Origin: an uncultured Clostridia bacterium
GTDB lineage: Bacteria > Bacillota > Clostridia > Christensenellales > CAG-917
Direction: 5' to 3'
DNA length: 33,979 nt
Assembly: GCA_947383095.1 (NCBI GenBank)
Contig: CANDBZ010000009.1
Location: 1-33,979 of the forward strand
A model generated the notes under the pieces. The model saw only the letters and a program-made list of their open reading frames with translations. It did no database searches and was not told the origin of the DNA. Made by a program: the position numbers and the translations under genes. Positions within the stretch are counted from its first letter, which is position 1, and every line of letters begins with the position of its first letter. Positions 1 to 7,900 of the stretch are shown here, one piece after another.

Positions 1-141
1 AGCGGGAGTGACGAGACGCTGTGCGTCTTGGCTTCCACCACTTCGATACGTTTCCCTGTTTTATTGTTGCTTATCCGGCGAAGCGGGAGTGACGAGACGC
101 TGTGCGTCTTGGCTTCCACCACTTCGATACGTTTCCGTGTT
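1..141. repeat. Two direct copies of a 60-bp intergenic repeat
   Basis: Positions 1-60 and 82-141 match at 59 of 60 bases (C at 56 versus G at 137) and are separated by 21 bp, giving an 81-bp period. Each copy contains a perfect hairpin, AGACGC-TGT-GCGTCT (14-28 and 95-109). No reading frame fits the repeat well. The first copy touches the window edge, so the array may continue to the left. The sequence from 142 to 211 that follows is AT-rich and shows nothing recognisable. Confidence 0.85.
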
Positions 142-211
142 GTGGCAATGTCGAAATTATAATACAAAAACGCAGATTTAGCAAGCGTTTATTTCGAAGA
201 ATAATATCTTC

Positions 212-247
212 AAAAAACTGCGAGGGACGTCGCAGGACATCCCTCGC
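212..247 (-). terminator. Rho-independent terminator of the M18 aminopeptidase
   Basis: On the minus strand an 8-bp perfect stem GCGAGGGA/TCCCTCGC (220-227 with 240-247) encloses a 12-nt loop and is followed after one base by a run of six or so T (complement of 212-217). It lies 15 nt past the stop codon of the aminopeptidase gene. Confidence 0.85.
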
Positions 248-262
248 TCGCTTTTGAAATCC

Positions 263-1624
263 TTATTTTATGAACGCGGCAAACGCTTTGTGCGCGGAAT
301 AAACGTCCGCTTTGGACACCAGCTCGTAAGGCGCGTGCATAGACAGCACGGGCACGCCCATATCGACGGTATCGATATTGTTGTTTGCGATGAACTTCGC
401 GACCGTACCGCCGCCGCCGAGGTCCACTCTTCCGAGCTCGCCGGTCTGCCAGATGACGTTATCTTTTTCGAGTACCGCGCGCAAACGGGCGATAAACTCT
501 GCGGAAGCGTCGTTTGAACCGGACTTTCCGCGCGCGCCGGTGAACTTATTCATCGTGACGCCCTTACCGACAAAGCCGACGTTTTTATCCTCAAACGAAG
601 ACGCATAGGCGGGATCGTAGCCTGCTGTAACGTCCGCAGACAAACAGGAAGAATTTGCGCGCATGACTGCGGCGTTAACGCCGTAGCTCTTTGCAATCTC
701 ATCCAAGATATCGCGAATGAGTATGCACTGCATGCCCGTGTTGCCCTCGGAGCCGATCTCCTCTTTATCCGCAAGGATCGTCAAAACGGTCTGCTCCGTC
801 TCCGTCTGCAAGGTCGCGGTTATTTCAGGATAAGCGCACACTCTGTCGTCGTGGCCGTAGCTTGCGACAAACGCGCGGTCCACGCCGACGTCTCTCGCCT
901 TGACGGCTGGCACCGCTTCGAGCTCCGCGCTCAAAAAGTCCTCCTCCGTGATGCCGTACTCGCGATTGAGCAGAGCAAGCACGCCGAGCTTGACCGCGTC
1001 CTTATCCTCTCCGCTTGCCGGAATGCCGCCGACAAGCAAATTGAGATTTTCCGCCTGAAAGCCTTCCGCTATGGTTTTGGTATTTATCTCCTGCGAGAGA
1101 TGGGGCAAAAGGTCGGTGATATAGAAAACGGGGTCGCTGTCCTTTTCGCCGATCGACACGTTCACGACGCTGCCGTCCTTGAGCGCAACCACGCCGTGCA
1201 GCGCGAGCGGGATCGTGAGCCAATGATACTTCTTTATGCCGCCGTAATAATGGGTCTTGAGAAAAGCCATATCCGCCTTTTCAAAGAGCGGCACCTGCTT
1301 GAGGTCGAGACGGGGGCTGTCGACGTGTGCGACGAGAATGCGCACTCCGCATTTGGCGATATCGGCGGTGCCTGCGCGCAAAATGAAAAGCCCTTTACCG
1401 CGGTTGTTGTAATATAGCTTGTCGCCCTTGTTTATCTTATCGCCGAGCGTATAGGGCTTATACCCTACGCTTTCCACGAGCTTGACGGTTTCGGCAACCG
1501 TTTCTCTTTCCGTCTTGCCGTTGTCGAGAAACGTTTTGTATCCCTCGCAATAGTCGGCAATGCGCTTGCGCTCCGCCTCGTCGGCGAGAGCGTATATGTT
1601 TTTCCTATTATAAGTCAAATCCAT
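263..1624 (-). CDS. apeA: M18 family aminopeptidase
   Basis: This is a cytosolic dizinc exopeptidase that removes N-terminal residues from peptides. The 453-residue length fits the family. Candidate metal and catalytic residues sit in the usual order: the AHVDSP block (H100, D102), GHDDR (258-261), DKEEIGSEG (286-294, E288/E289), SADVTAGYDP (D331) and SMHAPYE (H430). The frame is open further upstream, but the ATG at 1624 is chosen because it has a GTGAGG ribosome site 8 nt before it, and because upstream Met codons overlap the promoter. It is transcribed alone, divergently from tldD, and has its own terminator. A role in finishing the breakdown of imported peptides is plausible but inferred from context. 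The apeA assignment over apeB rests on length and on the HDDRVCAYPE region. Confidence 0.93.
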   Translation of the reverse strand: MDLTYNRKNIYALADEAERKRIADYCEGYKTFLDNGKTERETVAETVKLVESVGYKPYTLGDKINKGDKLYYNNRGKGLFILRAGTADIAKCGVRILVAHVDSPRLDLKQVPLFEKADMAFLKTHYYGGIKKYHWLTIPLALHGVVALKDGSVVNVSIGEKDSDPVFYITDLLPHLSQEINTKTIAEGFQAENLNLLVGGIPASGEDKDAVKLGVLALLNREYGITEEDFLSAELEAVPAVKARDVGVDRAFVASYGHDDRVCAYPEITATLQTETEQTVLTILADKEEIGSEGNTGMQCILIRDILDEIAKSYGVNAAVMRANSSCLSADVTAGYDPAYASSFEDKNVGFVGKGVTMNKFTGARGKSGSNDASAEFIARLRAVLEKDNVIWQTGELGRVDLGGGGTVAKFIANNNIDTVDMGVPVLSMHAPYELVSKADVYSAHKAFAAFIK

Positions 1625-1658
1625 AAAGTATACCTCACAGAGTTTTTTTTGCGAAAAC

Positions 1659-1687
1659 ATTATATAACCGCGCGGTGAAAAATGCAA
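1659..1687 (-). promoter_or_regulatory. Promoter of the M18 aminopeptidase
   Basis: On the minus strand TTGCAT (1682-1687) and a perfect TATAAT (1659-1664) are separated by exactly 17 nt. The predicted transcript start, near 1652, leaves a leader of about 29 nt carrying the GTGAGG ribosome site. This placement supports the start codon at 1624 over the two upstream Met codons. Confidence 0.75.
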
Positions 1688-1759
1688 GGATAAACGTCGC
1701 CGAAGAGAACTTAAATAAATTTAATAGTCTAAAATTATCGCGCAATGCGCGAGTTATGT

Positions 1760-1789
1760 TTGACCGCAGGCCCTGCGTAGTGATATCCT
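1760..1789 (+). promoter_or_regulatory. Possible promoter of tldD-tldE
   Basis: TTGACC (1760-1765) and TATCCT (1784-1789) are 18 nt apart, about 50 nt before the tldD start. The -35 box is good and the -10 box is weak. It is the best candidate seen in the divergent intergenic region. Confidence 0.4.
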
Positions 1790-1838
1790 AAACGTGTAAA
1801 AAATAAGGAGAAGCTCCCGCAAACGGAGCGTAACGTCT

Positions 1839-3242
1839 ATGGCAATAAGAGAGTTTTTGACTTCGAGGACGGAAGCGTGCAAACGTCTTGTACGGCTTTT
1901 GGGCGAAGATTTTGCATACGTCAGCGTACTCGGCGCCGACGTCGCCACAAAAAGCGTAGTCGTCAACCGCCGCACCTCGCGCGTGGAAACGGATACGGAC
2001 AGCGACAAAGGGTTTGTCGTCAAGATGACAAACGGCAAAGCGTTTTTCGAGTATTCCGTCGATGATATCGGCGGGGATATCGAGTCGCTTGCGCAAAAAA
2101 TACTCCGCGAAGCGAGCGCGGACAACAGCCTCGTCGACGGTATGATCACATCCCGCCCCGTTGACGACGAACCGCTTATAAAGAGCTTCACGCGTGAAAA
2201 CGACTTTGACAAATACAGCGATGAGCAGCTGCTTAATGCCTGCACCGCTATAAAGGACGAGATCCTTGCAAAGAGCGACAATATCGTCAACGCGTCCGTA
2301 ATACTGCGCACGCTCGACGTTAACAAGCTGTTTGTAAGCAAAAACCGCTGTCTCGACCAAGCCTACACCTGGGTAAACGGCATACTTGTCGTCAATTATC
2401 GCGACGGCGACAAGATGGTGAGCGCAAGAGAGGGCGCGTGCTTCAACCTGCTCGGGGACGTGCTCGAGGCGCTTCCGAAGAAAATCGACAAGCTTGTGAG
2501 CAAAGCGGAGAAGCTTACGAAAGCGAAGCCCGTCGAGCCCGGGGTCTACGACGTGATCACCGATCCGTCCGTGACGGGGCTCTTGGCGCACGAGGCGTTT
2601 GGACACGGCGTCGAGATGGATATGTTCGTCAAGGAACGCGCGCTTGCAAAGAGCTATATGGGCAAGGCCGTGGCATCGCCTATATGCAACATGCGCGACG
2701 GTGCGGCGGCTACCCTGTCGGTCGCAAGTTATTTCTTCGACGACGACGGAGTGCTTGCGCACGACACGCAGATAATAAAAGACGGCATACTTATATGCGG
2801 CATAAGCGACCTCATAAGCGCGAGCGAGCTGGGCAGCGCCCCTACGGGCAACGGCAGACGGCAGGACCATACGCGCAAGGCGTATTCGCGCATGACGAAC
2901 ACGTTTTTTGAAAAGGGCACGGACAAGCTCGGGGATATGATCGCCTCGATAAAGCACGGCTATATGATATTCGAGACCAACAACGGCATGGAGGACCCGA
3001 AAAATTGGGCAATACAGTGCGTGGCGGAATACGGCATAGAAATAATCGACGGCAAGCTGACGGACAACTACGTATCTCCCGTCGTCATGAGCGGCTATGT
3101 GCCCGACGTGCTCAAATCCATATCCATGATATCCGACGATTTCGTCGTCGAGGGCGCGGGCATGTGCGGCAAAGGTCACAAGGAATGGGTGCGCGTATCC
3201 GACGGCGGACCCGCATTGAAGCTGAAGGTGAAATTAGGATGA
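1839..3242 (+). CDS. tldD: TldD metalloprotease subunit
   Basis: This is the catalytic subunit of the TldD/TldE heterodimeric metalloprotease. In known systems the complex degrades unfolded or flexible peptides and trims the leaders of some modified peptides such as microcin B17. The 467-residue protein carries the family HExxxH zinc motif (HEAFGH, 251-256) and a late cysteine (C443 in MCGKGH) at the position of the third metal ligand in the family. The TGNGRRQDH block follows the motif as in other TldD proteins. A CGGAG ribosome site lies about 10 nt before the ATG. The gene overlaps the partner subunit gene by ATGA, so translation is probably coupled. No modified-peptide precursor or maturation enzyme is visible nearby, so general peptide turnover is the safer guess. 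Confidence 0.95.
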   Translation: MAIREFLTSRTEACKRLVRLLGEDFAYVSVLGADVATKSVVVNRRTSRVETDTDSDKGFVVKMTNGKAFFEYSVDDIGGDIESLAQKILREASADNSLVDGMITSRPVDDEPLIKSFTRENDFDKYSDEQLLNACTAIKDEILAKSDNIVNASVILRTLDVNKLFVSKNRCLDQAYTWVNGILVVNYRDGDKMVSAREGACFNLLGDVLEALPKKIDKLVSKAEKLTKAKPVEPGVYDVITDPSVTGLLAHEAFGHGVEMDMFVKERALAKSYMGKAVASPICNMRDGAAATLSVASYFFDDDGVLAHDTQIIKDGILICGISDLISASELGSAPTGNGRRQDHTRKAYSRMTNTFFEKGTDKLGDMIASIKHGYMIFETNNGMEDPKNWAIQCVAEYGIEIIDGKLTDNYVSPVVMSGYVPDVLKSISMISDDFVVEGAGMCGKGHKEWVRVSDGGPALKLKVKLG

Positions 3243-4525
3243 AAAACATTGATTTGATACAAGATATTTTGAGCAAGCAGCAGGGCGCGGACGACTTCGC
3301 CGTCTGCGCGACGGACACAAGCTCCTACGAGCTGTTTTTCGTGCGCGGAAAATTGGAGACAGTTCGCAAATCCGTACATTCGTCGGCGCAGGCGAGCCTA
3401 TACGTCGACCACGACGGCAAACGCGGCAGCGCAAGCTTCGGGCTGGACGAAAGCGCGGACGCGGAGGAAATAAAGCGCAAAGCGGCGGAAGCCGTCGCAA
3501 GAGCGAAAATGATTTTCGACGAGCCTTATACTCTGCCCCGCGACGGCAAACGGCTTGACGCGGAGATCCCGTCCAACCTGTGCGGCAAAGACGAAAAGCA
3601 GATTGCCGCGGACATAGCAAAGGCTGTAGAGCGCGCCTGCACACGGAAGGATTGCGGCATAAACGCGCTCGAGGTGTTTGTCGTGACAAAGACGACGTCC
3701 GTACGCAACGGCTCCGGAGTCGATAAAACGCAAATCAAGCACACGGTAAGCATAGAGGCTATCCCGACATGCGACGCAGGGGCGCAGTCGGTCGAGCTGT
3801 TCGAGGCTTATACGTTCGGTTCTCTTAACGTCGACGAAATCACCGAAGAAATCGCGGCGAGGCTGGACGACGCGGCGGCGCGCGCGAAAGCGGTCAAGCC
3901 CGATTTCAATCTCGAATGCCCCGTCATACTCAATCCCTATGAAATAAGGACTTTGTTTGAGGAAATCGTCGCCGACGCGGATTACGCAAGGGTATATCTG
4001 CGCTCCAATCTGCACTGCGAGGGAGATAATTGGCAAAGCGAGCCCACGGGCGATAAGCTGACCGTCACAATGCGCGGACTCATCGAAGACAGTCCGAACA
4101 GCGCGCTGTTCGACAGAGACGGCACGTCGCTGGAGGACAGGCTCATCATAGACGGCGGAAGGATCGTCGCAGGATACGGCGCAAATCGTTTCGCGCAGTA
4201 TTTGGGACAGAAAGCGACGGGCGCGCTCGGTTGCGTAGACGTTGAATGCGGTAAAACTCCGACAGCCGAGCTGTGCGCGCTGCCTCATCTCGAATGCGTG
4301 TATTTGAGCGGATTGCAGGTCGACCTGTACAACGACTATATAGGCGGTGAAATTCGCCTTGCGTATTATTTCGACGGCAAGACCCGCGTTCCCGTGACCG
4401 GAATTGCCATGAGCGGCAAATTGAGCGAGGTGTTGAACACGATCGTGCTTTCAAAGGAGAGAACGGTGCTCGGCGGCTATCACGGACCTCAAAAGATACT
4501 GCTTGACAAAATGAATATATTCTGA
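3239..4525 (+). CDS. pmbA: TldE/PmbA, partner subunit of TldD
   Basis: This is the second subunit of the TldD/TldE protease. The 428-residue protein shares the fold of TldD but shows no HExxxH motif, as expected for the non-catalytic partner. The C-terminal region with SGLQVDLYNDYIGG, AMSGKL and LGGYHGPQKILLD is typical of PmbA. The start at 3239 overlaps the tldD stop as ATGA and is preceded by AAGGTG at about 8 nt. The frame is open further upstream inside tldD, but that extension is antiparallel in composition and has no support. There is no clear terminator after the gene; the next promoter begins 17 nt after the stop. Confidence 0.94.
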   Translation: MKNIDLIQDILSKQQGADDFAVCATDTSSYELFFVRGKLETVRKSVHSSAQASLYVDHDGKRGSASFGLDESADAEEIKRKAAEAVARAKMIFDEPYTLPRDGKRLDAEIPSNLCGKDEKQIAADIAKAVERACTRKDCGINALEVFVVTKTTSVRNGSGVDKTQIKHTVSIEAIPTCDAGAQSVELFEAYTFGSLNVDEITEEIAARLDDAAARAKAVKPDFNLECPVILNPYEIRTLFEEIVADADYARVYLRSNLHCEGDNWQSEPTGDKLTVTMRGLIEDSPNSALFDRDGTSLEDRLIIDGGRIVAGYGANRFAQYLGQKATGALGCVDVECGKTPTAELCALPHLECVYLSGLQVDLYNDYIGGEIRLAYYFDGKTRVPVTGIAMSGKLSEVLNTIVLSKERTVLGGYHGPQKILLDKMNIF

Positions 4526-4541
4526 CATCCGCAAAGGCTAA

Positions 4542-4570
4542 TTGTCAGGCAGACGAAAACGTGCTATAAT
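4542..4570 (+). promoter_or_regulatory. Strong promoter of the 92-residue membrane protein
   Basis: TTGTCA (4542-4547), 17 nt, and a perfect TATAAT (4565-4570) preceded by TG at 4562-4563 (extended -10). Transcription would be expected to start about 7 nt after the -10 box, near 4577, which is the A of the predicted ATG. Confidence 0.75.
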
Positions 4571-4576
4571 CAGGCT

Positions 4577-4855
4577 ATGGAAGATAAACGCAAAAAAAAG
4601 AAGGACGATTGGGATACCGGCGTCGTCATAGCGCCTATGAACGGCGACGAATTGCCCAAATACCGTCGCATGGCGTATCTCAACCGTGCAAAACGCCCTT
4701 CAAAGGAGGAGCGCAAGCAGGAGAAAACGAAATACACCAAAAAGGAAAGGCGCGCCATCATGCGCGGCGGCTTTTTGGCGATGCTGCCCATGTTTTTGGT
4801 GACGGTCGTGTCCTTTGCGCTTGTCATCGCCCTGCTGTACCTGTGGCTTAAGTGA
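4577..4855 (+). CDS. Small basic single-span membrane protein, possibly leaderless
   Basis: A 92-residue protein I do not recognise. The first 68 residues are hydrophilic and very rich in Lys and Arg (for example residues 4-9 and 38-60). A hydrophobic segment at about 69-91 forms one membrane span ending in LYLWLK. The positive-inside rule places the N-terminus in the cytoplasm. No ribosome site precedes the ATG, and the strong promoter just upstream predicts a transcript starting on or next to the ATG, so it may be translated from a leaderless mRNA. Internal Met codons (residues 21 and 32) also lack a ribosome site. Codon three-base structure, the promoter and the terminator just after the stop all support a real gene. 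Function is unknown. Confidence 0.75.
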   Translation: MEDKRKKKKDDWDTGVVIAPMNGDELPKYRRMAYLNRAKRPSKEERKQEKTKYTKKERRAIMRGGFLAMLPMFLVTVVSFALVIALLYLWLK

Positions 4856-4868
4856 AAATTTTCAAAAG

Positions 4869-4897
4869 AAAAACGCGCTCATGCGAGCGCGTTTTTT
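4869..4897. terminator. Bidirectional terminator between convergent genes
   Basis: A 7-bp stem CGCGCTC/GAGCGCG (4874-4880, 4885-4891) with an ATGC loop is flanked by five A (4869-4873) and six T (4892-4897). It can therefore stop the small membrane protein gene on the plus strand and the giant lipoprotein gene on the minus strand, whose stop lies 9 nt away. Confidence 0.88.
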
Positions 4898-4905
4898 GTT
4901 TTGCT

Positions 4906-7900
4906 TTATTGCTTGGTGAAAGTTGCGTTATACACGTCGTCGCCGAAACCTCCCGAAAGATGCATTGCAATCGTGCCGTTATCGTTCAACGTTGCGGTGT
5001 TCTCACCGTCGTCATATGCTGCGAAATCGCTCAACGTAGCAACGTTTCCGCTTATGGTATAAGTGAAGCTATATGTTCCGTTATACGTGCCCGCACCCTT
5101 TCCGTCAAAGATAATGGTGTTGGAGTCTGAAGTATAAGTGCCGGCAAACGCGTCGAGAGTCTCCTCGACAACCTTTTCGAGCGCGACCTCATCGCCATCG
5201 GCTACCACGCAATAAACTGCGCCTTCTTTGAGATAAATTTCTACAGAGAAAGGATATTCAGACGACACCGTGAACGTATAACCGCCGCCGCTGCGCAAAG
5301 CGAGATCTGTGCAATCAGCTTCCGCTCCGTCATATCCGTACTCATACTTGACGCCGTCCGCTGTAATAATGAGTTTATCCCCACCGTATGTGCCCGGAAT
5401 TTTCCACGTGCCGATATACTCGTCCGCGATCACGACAGCATCTGACGCACTTTCCTTGGTATAAGTGGCATTGACGCTCGAAAAACCATCAGAATCCTGT
5501 GACTTCACCGTCATTGTGCCGTCGTTCTCAAGCGTGCAGGTCCAATCCTCCCAGTTTGCAGAGAAAGTTGCAACGTTACCCGTAAAGGTATATTTGACGT
5601 TCTTGTCAAATATGCTGGATGAAGTTTCCATATAAACGTTCACCATGCCGAAGCCGTCGAAAGTCAAGATATATTTATTAGAGGCGTCAGTCGGAGGATT
5701 CCACTTGCCCGTGAAAGCGTCGCCTTGTGCCTTGGATACCGTGAACGCAGGATAATCGCTGTCCCCGTCCGTCCAATTTACTGTCAGCGTTCCCGAAGCA
5801 GGCGTACCTGAAATCGTGAAATTAAAGATAGACGCTGTAAAAGTTACGCTTCCGTTTGCGCCGACGGTATAAGTCATTTCAACGGGACCGCTGCCGTTGT
5901 TGAACGTGCCCTTGCCGAAGCCGTCGAAATAGAACGTCATGGTCACGCCCGCGCTTGTAGAGCCCGTCCAGCCGCCCTTGAAAGCGTCCTCCTCAACTAC
6001 GGGTTCCGCAGCGGAAACAAAGCTCTTTTCGGAGTCGACACCGGAAAGATGAAGCGTCGCGACGACCTTGCCGCCCTCGACCACAAAGCTTGCGGTGTCA
6101 TATCCGTTGAGATAATTATACATTTTATAGCTCAATACGGTGCCGTTCCAATTCGCGGTAAACGTGCCGGTGAGGTCGCCCAGCTTGAACGTGCCGTTTT
6201 CAACGTTGATAAAGAGATATTCGTTTTCGTCGGCTTCGTTCTTCCACCAGCCCGCGTTTGCGCCTGTGAAGTCGTTTATCTTCGTATCGACGGTTGCGCC
6301 GTCAAGAAGATATGCCGTGCCGTCCTCCGCAAGCAGAACGTCCTTATCCTGCTGCAAAGTCCAGATCTTGTCAACGCTGCTGTAAACGCCCTCTATCGTC
6401 ACCGTGCCCGCCGTAACGTCTACGGTATACGTGCCGATATAGGTGCTGTAAGAATTGGCATACACCGCGCCGCCGTAGCCGTCGAGAGTCAAAGTATAGG
6501 ACGACGTCGAGTTGAGTTGCTTATACATGCCGGCATACCCATCCGCCTCGAGAAGAGTGAACGTATTATCGGTGAAGTTGAGCTTTGCTCCCGACTCGCC
6601 GATCACGACGATATCCTCGCCGACCAAATAATAACCTTGGTCTGTCGCGCCGCCGACTACCGTGCCGCCTACACCGCCGAAGCCGTCGAGTTCCATAGTG
6701 AACGCATTGCCATCAATGGTGCCCGTATAAGTGCCGCGCTCTGCGCCCGCAAACTCGAATTTGTAGGAGTTGACTATCTTGATCGCATACTCGGTCTCAT
6801 CAAAGGTCAACGTGACAATGGAGCCATCTGCGACCTCGCCCGTTATCGTTGCATAGCCGTAAACCTGCTCTTCCATGTTGGCGTATACCCACTGCTCATC
6901 GCTGCCGACGACGTGCTTGTAGAGATATACGTTGCCGCAGGAGTAAGACGCTTGCACGCTCGAGTCCTTTACCCACAAGCCTTTATAGCCGTTTTGGATA
7001 TTGCCTACGTTATCCGTAGTGACGATATTGCCTTTTTCGTCGAACGCGACGGTCATCTCGTTTACTGTGGTTTGAGAATCGCTGATTACATAAACAAGCT
7101 TATAAGCCGATCCTTCCGCGATTATTCTCGCATATTGCTTGCTGCCGTTGAAGTCCGTCACGATACCGCCGTCGGTCACGACCAATTTCGTGCCCGCACT
7201 GTCCTTGACGTAAGTGCCTGCGAAATCGCACGCGGCGCCCTTTTCAAGCATATAGTCGCAGACGATCAGGTCCTCGTATTCGTCAAAGTATTTGTACGTC
7301 ATCGCAAGCTTGTCGCCAAGCGCAACGATCGTCCAGGTCTTTGAGCTCAAGCATGCGCCGTTTGCGATCGTGATCGTTCCGTTTTGAAGCGTAAACGTCT
7401 GTCCCAGTATGCGGTTGCCCACCGTGATCAAAGGCGTACCGTCGCTCTTTTGCGTGAAGAATACGGACATCTTGTTTTCGTCGTCCGCAAACGTGCCCGT
7501 GTAGCTGTCTTCGTTTGCATAATAAGCGGTGAAGGTCATATCGTCGGTGACGACAAGGTCTTTTTCCGCCTTGACGCCCGCTTCGCTCCAGAAGCCGACA
7601 AACGTAAATTCATCCTTGTTGAGCGTGGAGGGAATGAAGCCCGACGGTATCGTAGTCGCCCCCCCCTGCACTTTATCGAGAGCCTTCTCGACCGTATCCA
7701 TACCGTCGCAGACGAACGTCAGATAATACGTCGTCCTTGTGAACTGCGCCACAAACGTGGTCGACGCGTCAAAGGTCATGTCCTCGACAAACTCCGTCGT
7801 GCCCGCAAACCAACCGTCAAAGCTGAAGCCCTTCTTCGTCGGGTCTCCGGGAATGTCGCTGTCTGCAAGGGCCGCGTCCTTGTCTATAGTCACCTGCTTG

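Noticed and set aside
1-141. Start of a CRISPR array
   Set aside because: There are only two copies, the 60-bp repeat and 21-bp spacer do not fit CRISPR dimensions, and no cas gene is present.
1625-1687. Longer N-terminus for the M18 aminopeptidase
   Set aside because: The upstream Met codons overlap the -10 and -35 boxes of the gene's own promoter, while the ATG at 1624 has a good ribosome site.
3005-3238. N-terminal extension of PmbA into tldD
   Set aside because: It would overlap tldD by 238 nt in another frame; the start at 3239 has a ribosome site and gives the normal family length.
4522-4548. Inverted repeat CTGACA/TGTCAG around the tldE stop as a terminator
   Set aside because: There is no T-run after it, and the right arm overlaps the -35 box of the next promoter.
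6049-7344. Long open frame on the plus strand opposite the giant lipoprotein gene
   Set aside because: It is antisense to a gene with a clear signal peptide and repeats, has no ribosome site, and has a composition expected from the reverse of biased codons. Other long antisense frames (for example 10481-11911, 25703-27523, 32035-33411) were rejected for the same reasons.
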